A DNA stretch of 64,000 nt from Dioscorea cayenensis subsp. rotundata (taxonomy: Eukaryota > Streptophyta > Magnoliopsida > Dioscoreales > Dioscoreaceae): contig NC_052474.1 in assembly GCF_009730915.1 (NCBI RefSeq), positions 9,893,501 to 9,957,500 of the forward strand, read 5' to 3'. The position numbers were made by a program, and so were the translations under genes. The notes below the pieces were generated by a model. It saw nothing but the letters and a program-made list of their open reading frames with translations, did not search any database and was not told where the DNA came from. Shown here piece after piece: positions 35,249-47,034 of the stretch (its first letter is position 1; each line of letters begins with the position of its first letter).

Positions 35249-36028
35249 TTACTGAATTTTTTTGAAATATCTGCACAATTCCTTGGCCAAAAGGGCAATT
35301 TCTCCTTCTATGTCTTCAGTATGTTGCAACTCTTTTGGGCTTGTTGCTTCAATTTTCAGAGCTATATCTTCTTCTCTTCTACCTGGATTCAGATTCATCT
35401 CATACGCTTGTAAAGATCCCATCAACTCATCAAGTCTCATAGTTGTGATATCTTTTGCTTCTTCTATTGCAGCAACTTTAGCATCAAATCTTCTTGGAAG
35501 CGATCTAAGTGTCTTCCGGACTAGCTTCTTATCCAAGTATTTCTTGCCGAGATGATAGGCTTGATTTGCTATGTCCATCAATTTGGCATTGAACACGGCT
35601 ATCGTCTCATCTTCTCCCATCCTGAGATTCTCAAACATGGTTGTTAGCATTTGAAGTTTAGATTCTCTTACCAAATCGGTGCCCTCATGAATGGTTTGAA
35701 GAATCCCCCAAGCTTTCTTGACACAATCACGAGTTGCAACATACTTGAACTGGTTCTCATCTACTCCTCCGAAAATAGCATTGAGTGCTTTTCCATTGGC
35801 ATTTGCTTTGAGCATATCTTCGGAACTCCAGTTACTCTTCATTTTCACTGTCTCGTTCATGTTTTCATCAACTTCGATTGGGGGAGACCATCCTTTCTTC
35901 TACGGCTGTCCATGCATTCTCATCAAGAGATTTAATGAAAGCCTTCATGCGTGCCTTCCAGTATGGATAATTTGATCCATCTAGCAACGGTGGTCGTATG
36001 ACGGAAGCTCCCTCTTTTCCGGCCATCA
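35249..36028 (-). pseudogene. Copia GAG (UBN2-type) protein, broken
   Basis: ATG at 36028 (minus strand) begins MAGKEGASVIRPPLLDGSNY and PYWKARMKAFIKSLDE, the usual copia GAG start. One extra base near 35890 shifts the frame; the main domain resumes at NWSSEDMLKANANGKALNA (near 35830) and runs through RDCVKKAWGILQTIHEGT and LDKKLVRKTLRSLP. A stop near 35250 separates it from a lysine-rich segment (35060-34800) that may form a coiled coil before the knuckles. GAG would form the virus-like particle in the cytoplasm. Confidence 0.85.
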
Positions 36029-36083
36029 ATGGAACTTGTTAGACATTGCCGACTTTGCAACCAAAGTGAACACGATGACCAAA

Positions 36084-36095
36084 GCTTTGATACCA
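36084..36095 (-). promoter_or_regulatory. Primer-binding site of the copia element
   Basis: Minus-strand TGGTATCAAAGC, two bases from the 5' LTR. It differs by one base from the TGGTATCAGAGC site that pairs with initiator methionine tRNA in many plant copia elements. Confidence 0.85.
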
Positions 36096-36097
36096 CT

Positions 36098-37049
36098 TGT
36101 TAGTTCCACCGGTGTGATTTGTGGTTTAGGAAATACTCAAGCACTCATAGATCTCACACAAACCATCAAAGAAAGTTCACACAAATAAAACAAGAAGGAG
36201 ACACACAAGATTGGTAACCCAGTTCGTCGTCTACTCGCCTATGTCTGGGGGCAAAGCCCGGAGATAAACAATCCACTAAAAGAGGTAAAAATACATGAGT
36301 ACAAACACTCACACTCTCAAACAATGAAGATCACTATCCTCTCTAGATTGTTTAGTGCTCGCCCACTCTCCTACAAGAGTCACACCTACAATCTACGAGC
36401 AAGGTAGCTTATATAGACCCCTCAACGTCCCAAATATAGCACATACCTCTTTTGGAATCTCCGTGGCTACTAATTTAAAAACCTTCCGAATTAGTCATGC
36501 ATAACTCTCGTTGTAACATAAGTTCTGCACATGGCCCCGGCTGGCACGACGAGCCGAGTTCCGGTTATGTTGCGGACCACCTCGAGACCCATCGACCTTC
36601 GGTCGAGCTTAGTCCAAGTCGATGTAGCCAAATCTCGATCCCGACTGGCCGGTAACTAGCCCTACCTCCCGGTTTCCTCATCACGCGGTTCCCTCGCATG
36701 AGGCGCACGTCCCTTAGTGCGTCTTCATGAAACTTGCTAAAACTTAGTCTTCGATTTTTCCTGGTTGGTCTTCAAAGATTCTCCAAATTTGATCTTCGAT
36801 TCACCCGAGTTTGGTCCTCAAATCTTCAATTAGTCTTCATTCCATATTTTAGTCTTCAATCACGTCTCCTAAATATGGTCTTCGAATAAGCTCTGCAAAG
36901 ATCTTTCGAGATGTTCTTGTGCACCTAGCCAAGACTCCTTGCCATGTCACCATACTCTCCATGTCATTAATTTTCTCATGTCACATAGATTGCCACGTCA
37001 TTTTGACTATGTGTCAAATCATGCCAATAATAGTGCGGTTGCACTAACA
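36098..37049 (-). repeat. 5' LTR of the copia element, 952 bp
   Basis: Begins TGTTAGTGCAACC and ends AACTAACA on the minus strand. Compared with the other LTR it keeps more CpG dinucleotides and differs by many small indels, so the pair is clearly diverged. Confidence 0.9.
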
Positions 37050-37421
37050 AATACGACACAAAAATCTTGATTTAACTTGTTCAACATTGAAGTTATTCCT
37101 AGACTTTGGAATGGTTTAACTAATAGACCGCCAGATCATGGCAAAAACTCTCTAATGGTATCTCTCTTTTACAAAAGACAAGATCTACCTTGTTGGTTGA
37201 TGAAAACTATTAAACTTGCGGGCTTTGTCTATTAGTGTTTGTTAGGCTTAAATTTTCGATTTTGTTATAGTTATGGTTCATTACTTTCACCATCGTTTTT
37301 TTATTGGATAAGCCACATAGTTCATTGATTCAGTCAACTTTATGCTTAAGACTTTTCCTTTGTAAATGTATATAGTTTATCAATAAATGGCTTCAAAATA
37401 TCTCTTCCATTAAAAAAAAAA
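37050..37421 (+). pseudogene. 3' end of the LINE: RNase H-like tail, 3' UTR and A-run
   Basis: Starts with the right AATAC copy and continues the RNase H-like reading interrupted at 22817. It includes a conserved-looking PRLWNGLTNRPPDHGKNSL stretch (near 37110-37150) and ends in a short 3' UTR with an A-run at 37412-37421. Confidence 0.7.
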
Positions 37422-38880
37422 GAAGAAGTTATTTAATAAACCCTTTTTATATTAAAAAGATATAGCAATATAGAGAAGTGCATATATAATGGGACTTTAC
37501 AATTTTTAAGATATATTAAATATTATGATGGCAAAGTTATAAGCTTGCTATTCCAACATGATGAACAAAATCAATATATTTTTTTTTATTCATATTACAT
37601 ATATAGTTTTATACATGACATTAAAGATAGGGAACAACTTATGCATAAAAATATAGTTCAAGGACTAAATCATGTGGAGATAATAACATTTTTTTTTTGT
37701 ATAAATGATTGGGATTTAAAATAATATCTAATTGTTTTGCAGAAGCTAATTAATATTTTCTTCTGTAGTAAATGTATTTAAATGATTTAAAATTATTTTA
37801 CTCATAAGAAAAAAATGATATGTTATTTATTTTTCTGTTATTTAATTCTAAAATATAAATAAATCCATCTGATAATAATTACCTTTATTATTATGAGACA
37901 AATAAATCAATTAAAGTCACTTTCTTGCTTTCTATCAAACATAATTATATGAACTACCAACATGGACCATACACATAAATAAATAAATATATATATATAT
38001 ATATATATATAAAGCACACATTCATAAAAAGATGGAACTTTGGGATGACGATTAATGACTTTGATATTTTTGCTTATTAATGTTTCAAAGACAAATTCAA
38101 ATATTGTGGTTGTCTTGGCACTACATCTATAATTTGGTAAACTCTCCAAAGTTTGAATAAATTGAAAGCAATTTGAACTCTATGAAAAATAATAGTCTAA
38201 CTTGGACCATGAGTTCATGACCCTTCACCTGCCCAACAAACACTTTTATTCTCTTTTCTTTTAAATATCAAGATTCTCTTTATTTTGACTTCCAAAATTT
38301 TCATAATTATTTATTAAATTTTAAATTAATATTAATTAATTAAAATAAGATGAATCAAAACTAAAAAAAAAAGAAATATCAACCCTACAAAACTGACTGA
38401 TGTAATTTCTCATGCATGTATATCAATGAAAAAATTATAGTTATATATATATATATGTATATATATGTATCACTTTTGAAAACCCAAAAATAATGTTTTC
38501 ATTTACTAAATGAATAATAAAAATTTTATTTTATTATTACATTAGAACTTTAATATGTACGTGTGTAATATGAATTGTGGACTAGTTTAGTGGTAACTAT
38601 CGTATAGTGTTATCGAGAGGTTTTGAGTTTAAGGCTCTTTACCTCACATTGCATCTGTCATTCAAGTCATATGTGTTTATGTATATCTATTTAAAAAAAA
38701 ATGTAATGTATAACAATTTAATTATTATAATTAATTTTTTATTTTAAAAAGTAATTTTTTTTTAATTACTCATGAATAGGCTTGTATGTGTAAAAATAAA
38801 AAAATTAAAAAAATTTTAAAAATAAATAAAATTTGTCTGACTATAAAACATTGTTGATAAAATTCTAGTTGCTTTAGAGC
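37422..38880. other. AT-rich intergenic region with simple repeats and a probable SINE
   Basis: No gene seen. It contains a TA run (37985-38010) and a TATATA/TGTATA stretch (38441-38468). A short tRNA-like SINE lies at 38574-38699. Confidence 0.5.
38574..38699 (+). mobile_element. Probable tRNA-derived SINE
   Basis: About 125 bp with an A-box-like ACTAGTTTAGTGGTAACT, a B-box-like GAGGTTTTGAGTTTAAG about 35 bp further, and a terminal A-run. TGTAAT occurs just before and just after, a possible short target duplication. These are marks of a plant SINE transcribed by RNA polymerase III; family membership is not established. Confidence 0.5.
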
Positions 38881-38915
38881 TTTGACTCTTATCCTTCCCG
38901 CCATCTCCAGCACGC

Positions 38916-38951
38916 TGACGTGGCACCAACCCATCCATATCCTGCCACGTG
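38916..38951 (+). promoter_or_regulatory. Two bZIP-type ACGT elements upstream of the hydrolase gene
   Basis: TGACGTGGC at 38916-38924 and a G-box GCCACGTGCC (core CACGTG 38946-38951) lie about 230-260 bp before the start codon. Such ACGT cores bind plant bZIP and bHLH factors and are common in ABA- and light-responsive promoters. The pair spacing of about 28 bp between cores resembles ABRE-plus-coupling arrangements. Confidence 0.55.
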
Positions 38952-39175
38952 CCCATCGATCTTCTTCTTCTATATCTACGCACGCGCAACTCGTGCGCTC
39001 TTTATCCACCGTATCCCTTTCGATCTTTCTTTCTTTTCTCTGTTGCATAAATTTTATTTTTCAACCAATTTCGTTGCGAGGGAGTAGAGATCTGGGAATT
39101 CAGCAAGAAATTGATGTTTTTTGGTTGAATTTGAGGGAGTTTTGAAGCGATTTTGATTGATTGAGAGGGAGAGAG

Positions 39176-42100
39176 ATGCCGTGCTTTGATTCGAGCAAAT
39201 ATCATGGCAATGGTGCCTCGATTTTCTACCGAACATATGGCCATGGCCCTGTCAAAGTCCTTCTTATTATTGGTATTTTTTTTTTGGATTGGTTGAGAGT
39301 TATTGGAAAAATTGGATCTTTTTGATCGATTTTTAATATTTTATCCTTTTTTTGGGATTTATTGGGGTTTTTTTTTTCTGATAAAAAGTGAATTTGATTT
39401 TTGTGAAAGGATTGGCGGGGACGCATGAATCATGGGGTCCTCAGATCAAGGGGTTGACGGGGATTTGCCAACCAAACGAAGAGGGGGAAGTGCCAATGCC
39501 GGCGTCGGTGGCCGGCGATGAGGGTTTGAATTGTCAGGATGAGGAGGACCAGGCTGCCGGTGGGATCGAGGTCTGCTGCTTTGATAACCGTGGGATGGGT
39601 TGCAGCTCCATCCCTACTAAGAAATCTGATTACTCGTGAGTTTCTCTTGAACAATTAGTTCCATGATTTTGAGAAAAAGAAAAAAATTTCCAATTTTATT
39701 TCTCCATTTTGTTGTTCTTGTTGATAATTGTGTCTGAATCGTTTTGGTTAAAAAATATATATTTGTGAATTGAGAAACATAATTATGCGGTTCCTAGGTG
39801 GAGGAGAAGTTTGGGGTTTTTAGTTTTTTAGGGAAAATGCTATGTTGTTTTCAGAATTGATGTTATTGGATATTCTTTGATGTTGGATGAGATGAAATTT
39901 ATGATGCAGGTTTTAGTACCAATTACCTTGAAAAAGTAATTAATAGATTTGAATCATTGATGAGATATATTCTAATATGATTGATTTGGAGTGTTTTAAC
40001 TTCCTATAAATGTGTTAATAAAAATTCATAAGAACTGTGGAAACACTGAAATAGAATTAGTAAATTTTGTCTTATTGATTGCAGAACAACTATCATGGCA
40101 AGAGATGCCCTTGCATTGCTGGATCATTTGGGTTGGAAGAAAGCTCATGTGTTTGGTCATTCAATGGGTCAGTCATCTTATCTACTTATTCTTATTCTCT
40201 CCTCTTTTTTTTTTATTTTTTTTATTTTAAGTAAATAAATGATTATTTCAGTTATGGTTGACATTTAAAAACCTTTTCTAATGAAAATAGGGGGTATGAT
40301 CTCTTGCAAGTTGGCAGCAATGGCTCCAGAGAGATTATCCTCTTTGGCATTGCTCAATGTAACTGGTGGTGGATTTGAGTGTTTTCCAAAGGTAAAAAAA
40401 GATATTTCTTTCTCTGATAACTTCAGGCATATGATTATTCAGTAATCATTGTTTAGGATCTGTTTTAAATTGTTGATTTTAACCGAGAGGTCTGTAACTT
40501 GTCTTAGATGCTATTTTAATTATGAGCGATTCATGGAGCTACTATGGTCTTTCCTCAGTTGATATTCTTATGGTAGTCCTTATGCTCAGTTACTTACAGC
40601 TGCTATCACGGATTTTCAATAGTCATATCTTATGTGCTGTTATATATTATCCATTGTGTGTTAAAGTACAGTAGTTGGCCAGCCAGCTGTCATAATTTAT
40701 GGCGCTATTATGATAGAAAATTGACCTTGTTCCTAATCTAATCATTCAAGGACTTTGAAAGTGTAATAGGACTTAAGATTGATTTTGATATTGGTGATCT
40801 TTTGTAAATTTCTTGATCTTGAATTCATCTGTTTAAATTCATGGAATTCAGTGTAAGAAATCTATCTTCATTTAATTATGAGCGTCCTAATGAAAAGGCT
40901 TTAGCAAGCTCTGTTGTCATGTCTTCTTGTTAGGTTTGCGTACTTCATGTGGTTTATTTCCTGGAGTTTTAGTTTGTGGTGGTTATGAACTTGTAAAAGC
41001 AAGGTTGTATTTGAATGACATTGTTTGTTAACTAGTCACTTTCTTGGCTAATTTTGTAGAGTGGGATTACCCATGGTTAACAGAAGGAAAACCAAAAATG
41101 TTCAATATCAAGGTGGAGCGTAACAACAATTGCATTTAACTAGTAACCTCGTTCATTAAGCCTGTATGGGAGATTTTCGAAATAAAATGACCTTTTTATA
41201 TGTAAAAATTTTTGGTACATTTCTTCAAGGATGGAAGAGGAATTGCTTGAGTGGAAATATGTGGGCTTTGTGCATAGTAACTATGATAGTGGTGTGTTTA
41301 AATTTATTACAATTGAGTCCTCATGATCTTCTAGCAAATGGCAGAGCACTGTAGACATTAATCCATAATCCAGATGATTATTTTGACATGTTCTGTGACA
41401 TTCAGACCAGTTCTTTTGGCAATCAACTACTAAATTTTCTGGAAACGTTTGAGTGGAAAAGCCTTGGCTTCTTAAAGCTAAGGAGACACCAAGTTAAAAG
41501 CTTATCTTTTTGTTAAGGTTTGTCAGAAGCCAGGATTATAGTTTGATTCACATATCAAAGTCTTTGAGATTTAGGGGAATCAGAATCATCAGATTATTTC
41601 ATAATCGTAACTTTTGCCAAAATGCAAAAGGGAAGGAATAAATAGTTTGATTAATTGTGTTTGGTTTTCTTTCGTTGTTTTATATATCCTTTTTCTTGTT
41701 GAAATTCTGGATGGACCATTACTTGGATCTTCTAAATTTAGTGTTTGTCCCTGCTTCCCTTGCAGATTGATAGACAAATGTTATCACTTGCATTTCGTTT
41801 CTTAAAAGCAAGAACTCCCGAACAACGAGCTGTCTGTTGACCTGGAAACCCATTACACCAAGGTTAGTGAGTTTGGATACCATAATAAAAAATAAATAAC
41901 TTTACAGGGTTTTAGGTTAGTTCTTGCCTGCTTCTGTTCCCAGCTCTGTTTCACCTTGAACAGTGAAAGTTCAGTTTTATTGTAGCAGTGGCTGGGTGCT
42001 TTTTTGGCACAGGGCATTTCAATAAACAAATCTTTTCACCTCTGTCCCATTTGCAGGAATATCTTGATGAATATGTTGGATCAACTGCAAGAAGGAAAAT

Positions 42101-45100
42101 CCTATATCAGGTTGGAAGCTTTCACTTTAATACTTTCTACTGGAGTAAATCATAATTTCTTTGAGGAAAATGCTGGTATTGCAAAATATCTGTTTCTTCA
42201 CTTTATGAAGTTCATCCATTATTATGAGAGTTTAACCGTTTTAGTGTCTATTCTTTTATCTGTTAATGACTGAGATTAGGTTAGGGATAGTTTGGTCAAT
42301 GATGTCTACCACATTATGGCAAGCATATATTGTTTTTCTTGGTCTAGAGTTGGGAAAAAATAGTATACAAAATTCTCTCAAACTAGTATAAGCAGGTTGC
42401 TAATGGAATGTTGTTTATCAATAAACATCTTTTCCATGCAAACAATGCTTCATTGTCTTCATTATGAGACGTTAGCCATGACTTATATGCCATGATATGT
42501 GGGCACTAACAACATTTCCTGATTTATTGCATTTTTGAAAACCTGAAATATGTGTTTATATAGACCATTGCCCAAAATTTAATTCCTCTTGGGAGTTGCT
42601 GCAGGATTTTGGAGTTTGTGTTGTGCAAAAGTCTTGTTCTTGTTCTGATTTTGTTCATAGAATGGCTTTGCAACTTGATTTAGTGACTTGCTTGATTTTG
42701 TTTGAAAGCATTCAGGCTAATGCAACTATAAACTTACATTCTCCAGGATTATGTAAAAGCCATATCTTCAAGTGGGATGCAATCTAATTGTGGCTTTGAA
42801 GGGCAAGTTAATGCATGCTGGACACACAAACTGACATCAAAAGAACTTGAAATTATTCGATCAGCTGGATTTCCGATTTCAGTCATTCATGGCAGGTTGG
42901 TTCTTAGAGTCAATATTATCTTCTCTAAATAGGAAACATATACATATATTCTGTGAATGCAAGGAGAATCCTAACTCGTGTGAAGCTTAGCCATGCATAT
43001 AGACATTCTATTTCCTTATGTCCATTTTAAGCAGTTGTGGGGCTTATTATTTGTTGAAACTTGAATGTAATAAAATGGTTATCAGAAAGTAATCCCTGGT
43101 TCTTTCTTTTAGGGATGATATCATTGCACAATTAGATCATGCTAGAAAGCTTGCAGAGAAGTTGTACCCTGCTGCAAGAATGGTGGAACTTCATGGCGCA
43201 CATTTAGTAAGTCACGAGAGACCAGACGAGGTAATTTATTAGTTCATAACTTGGCAGTCTTTTCCTTGAGCATAATTATATTGCTTACTGCTGAAATTAT
43301 GGACTTTGTCAACTTTATCTGGAACCGTGTTCAACAGGCTCTCACACTGACCTGGAAGTAGCTTTTGTTTCATTCTTTTGCTTGAAGAATTTTGTCTAAC
43401 AAATTTAGAACAAGATTTGATCTACCTTAAGATTGTCCATGCTTCCGTTCATGTTTTTCTTTTTTTGGTTACAAAGAGAGGATAATGGTATCAACACTAT
43501 GAGAGTTCTATCTTTTCATCATTATCATACAGCTGTTCTTTCTTGAGATATACATGTCAATGTAACTGCCACATTTATATAATGTTCATAAGGAAACAAA
43601 TTTTGATCACCATCAAAGATAGTAGGCTATTGGTGACTGTGAACCTATGGAAGAAGTCCAACGGTAGAATCCATATGGAAAGGGTGGTCCTTCCTCAGTA
43701 GTTCACGTAAAGAGCTCATCGTAGACCAATGGCTAGTTGTAGAAAACGGTAAAGCCACCACTCTCTTCTCTTTATCACACCATATTTTGATGTGGTATGC
43801 GGCTTACTAGTTCATCTTTATGTTTGAGTGAGGTTCTTATAATGTTAGTAAGACATGAATGATCCTTCAGATGACCAGTGCTTAAAAACCGTCAAAGATC
43901 ACTACAATTAAGTTGGCAAAAATTTGAGCATCCAAAATTCTTTTGAATTCATAGTTATATATTTGATGGCCTAAGAAACATCATAATCAATGAATTATTA
44001 ACATTTGCTGCATAATTGTACAGTTTAAACATCAAACAGTGTCAAATGGTTTGAAATTTTATTCCAAGAAATTTCGGAAAGGTTTACAGTTTGTTAATTT
44101 GTTTTTCTAGCTGACTCATTCATGACAACAATTGTGCTGTATAGCAATGAAAAACAATAGGTTCTGCAACATTAGTGGCTCAATTTGCATCATTGAGAAT
44201 GAAAATAGTTAGGTTGTGTAAAGGAAATTTATTAAGTTACAAATCTTGGTTTCTGCCCTATCAATATCCATGTGTGAGCTCAAAGGTTGTTGATTTCTAA
44301 GGTAGTAACTTCTATCCTTGCATAGGTCTTTATCCTAAGTCCTAACTTATGGATCAGGATTATGATGCACTCTAATCATTGGCACTTATCTTATGTCAGA
44401 TGGATCGTTTGGTGTTAATGGTTTTCAAAATTATATAATTAGAAAACACGTCTAAACCCCATTTGTTTAGGGTTTCAAACCAATTGAAGGAATCTGATGA
44501 TACCATGCATGTATGTATCTACACCCATATTAACCAATGATGCTTCATATTTTTTGAGAGGAAAAGAAAATTTGAAAATGTTCTGCAAAAACAAGCAGTG
44601 TTTCTGATTTGATAACATAATTCCTACACAGACAAATAGCGGTGCCATAGCAAAATTAAGATCTCAAAGTTGTTTCCCTTGATTTGGATCATCATTAATC
44701 TGGGTTGCACTAAATGTCTACATTAATAACCTGAAATTATAAGGTAATAACTTGAATACATTGTCTCTAGAAATCATACCTTTGAGCTGGGGGAATTGTT
44801 CTTTTTAACATTCCGATGTCAATCTAATGGATATTGATACTTATCACCAAGCACACACCACTTCTGCAAAAGCTTTATGTGAATTTGATTATTTTGCTGT
44901 CTCCATAAAATGGGGAGCTGCTTCTATAAATAAAAAGATAAATCTAAACTGAAAGCACACATCATCAAAGTTGGGCAATGTTTATCAGAAATAATATCTA
45001 GTTATGTGAAATTGAGTCTACCATAGACAACTACTACTTCAAATTGCTTATCAAGCAACCAATAATTCTCAATGTTCACATTTCACTTTGCAGGTTAACC

Positions 45101-45485
45101 AATCTCTTATTGAGCTGATCAAAGCATCAAAATCAAAGATTGCTCTTCTAGATTGGTCAAACGTTCAACTGAATAGATCAGGTACTCAAATTCATACCAA
45201 CCAGACAAAATTTTGTGACTCTGTTAGTAACTAGTTTCTATAATTGTTTCATCAACTAATCACCAATTTACATGTCTTTCCATAGGATGGCTAGATTTTG
45301 TGAGACCGTTTTCATTATTTAAAAGAAACGGTGACGGGACAAGCTATCTAATGACCGCCTACAATATGTTAGCCAAGCTACAGCTTAGCCTTTTATATTT
45401 CTTCGGGGTAATTGTGATGGGTTTCGAGCGCGCGAAGAATATTGTCATCACAGTGAAACCAGTTAGAGTTGCAGCCTCCAATTAG
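39176..45485 (+). CDS. Alpha/beta-hydrolase fold protein, ten exons, one-base frameshift in exon 5
   Basis: Exons: 39176-39272, 39410-39635, 40085-40167, 40291-40391, 41766-41862, 42057-42110, 42747-42895, 43113-43230, 45094-45181, 45286-45485. All junctions are GT..AG and the phases agree, except that exon 5 is 97 nt where 96 is needed. The extra base near 41834 creates TGA at 41838-41840. Ignoring it, the protein is 403 aa. It shows the oxyanion-side GLAGTHESW (33-41), the nucleophile elbow GHSMGG (Ser134), the acid in HGRDD (Asp271) and the histidine in GAHLVSHERP (His299). The C-terminus has a hydrophobic stretch (LQLSLLYFFGVIVMG). It belongs to a plant-conserved hydrolase family; the substrate is unknown. 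Either this allele is null or the base is a sequencing error. Confidence 0.9.
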
Positions 45486-47026
45486 CAAGGTAAAACAATG
45501 AACAATTAGTTCAGTCTATGCTCTCTATGATCATTGTTAGTTAAGAAGACTTCACTTATAGACTGAACTGTTTTCCAGGTGAGGCTTCAATACAGAACTG
45601 AAATTGTCGAAATCATATTTAATAAAAGGAGCAATCATATTATGAGAAGATCACAATGTACAATTTGCCGTCTAATTCGTTCACAGGACGAGGCATTGTC
45701 TTGGTTCCACAACTGAATTGTAAATTTAGATCTGAGAAAGGATTTGAAGGGATGAGTTCAAAAGCTTTTTTTATTGTTGCTTTTATCTATTCCCAATTTC
45801 CTTTCTTGAGGAACATTAGTGATTTCTGTTGTATTATTCTACAAGATGAAGAGTTATTCAAAGGCTGTGACACATGTTGTTATGTGTGGACAATAATTCC
45901 ATTTTCTTTTAATTATATTATATATATATATATATTTTTTCTCTCTCTCTCTCTCTTTTTCCTTTTCTTTTCCTTTCACTTAAGTACCTTGAAATTTATA
46001 CTACTCAGATATTGTTAGGTGATTCAATGTGATAATTCTATATAAAATATATTGTTATAATAAAATTTATTTCATAAATGAACCTTTAAGATATCATATC
46101 ATGTACTAAATAAAACCTATACAGTATATATGAAATCTTATAAATGCTTAAAAATATTTAAGGCATAAAGGAAGTCATACTTGTCTTTCATTAAAATAGT
46201 ATTAAATTATAATAAAAAGTTATATTACACTAAATTCTCACATTTTCAAATATACATATCTATGTGAAAAGAACAAGCTTTGCGGAAGCATATGTGTAAT
46301 TTCACATTATAGCATAGGTATATATGTCAAATAAATACTAAATAAGGTAATATTTAATTACAAAAGCATAAACATATAGTTAAATCTGTAATCCTGAGAT
46401 CATATATGAGTTCATGAAGTTGTCATTCATATTTTTTTTTCTTTACAGGGAAATAATAAGATGGCTCTATGTATTTCTAATTAATTATTTGAATTTTCAT
46501 ATAAAGTAGTCTAAGTTATTTTTAGAAAAAGATTTAATTTGATTCAGGTTTGTTGCTTCTGGTTTGAATAAATCTAAGTTGAATCACTCTCTTTGCAAGA
46601 GTTAGATATGAGGCTTTAGAGACTTTAAAAGTTTTTTTTTTCGGTATAAGTTATCTGTGTGAGTGAGTTTTTTAAAGTATTTCACACACCCTCATTCTAA
46701 AGAGATTTGATGCCTTATCTTGCCGTAAGCAAGATCATGAAGAGACTTGATGCCTTATCTTGCCGTAAGCAGGAGATCTTGGGTGCCACTAGGCTAAACT
46801 CTCTTTGGATATCTATTAAAGTTTATAAAACAAGAACAAGATTATTCATAGTCCCTTATATTTATTATATCTAAAATTGAATGGACTAGATATTTACCTT
46901 ATCAATTATTAAATAACTGTTTGCCATTTAAATTTTTAATTACACCGAACCAAACTTTTGTTCCTCAAGTCTATTGTCATTTAAAGACAATTGTACAAAT
47001 TATGTGCAAACAAATGACAAATCCTA
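45486..47026. other. 3' flank of the hydrolase gene and AT-rich spacer
   Basis: Probable 3' UTR to about 45600-46020, with a possible spliced 3' segment near 45578. It includes a TA run (45919-45934) followed by a CT run (45941-45956). No gene is seen. A 30-bp direct repeat lies at 46701-46770. Confidence 0.4.
46701..46770. repeat. Direct repeat, two 30-bp copies 40 bp apart
   Basis: The stretch TTGATGCCTTATCTTGCCGT with its flanks occurs at 46701-46730 and 46741-46770 with one mismatch. Confidence 0.85.
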
Positions 47027-47034
47027 GTTCAAAC

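Larger units (their letters stand above)
22818..37049 (-). mobile_element. Ty1/copia LTR retrotransposon, minus strand, with organelle-like DNA inside its 3' LTR
   Basis: LTRs begin TGTTAGTGCAACC and end AACTAACA when read on the minus strand. The 5' LTR is 36098-37049 (952 bp). The 3' LTR is split into 22818-23466 and 30614-30902 (together about 938 bp). The internal part holds GAG, two zinc knuckles, protease, integrase, reverse transcriptase and RNase H in copia order. A primer-binding site lies next to the 5' LTR and a purine tract next to the 3' LTR. The 5-bp duplication AATAC flanks the element at 22813-22817 and 37050-37054. Stops and frameshifts in GAG and POL show that it is dead. 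Gag length and layout could fit the Sirevirus group, but I am not sure. Confidence 0.92.
18467..37421 (+). mobile_element. L1-type LINE, decayed, interrupted by hAT, copia and organelle-like insertions
   Basis: The LINE survives as three + strand pieces: 18467-20356, 21237-22817 and 37050-37421. Its own sequence runs from an endonuclease start through reverse transcriptase, a zinc-binding RVT segment and an RNase H-like domain to a short A-run (37412-37421). The hAT insertion at 20357-21236 and the copia insertion at 22818-37049 each have clean target duplications, so the original LINE sequence can be followed across both gaps. Its 5' end was not found, and no convincing LINE target duplication was seen after the A-run. 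Confidence 0.85.
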
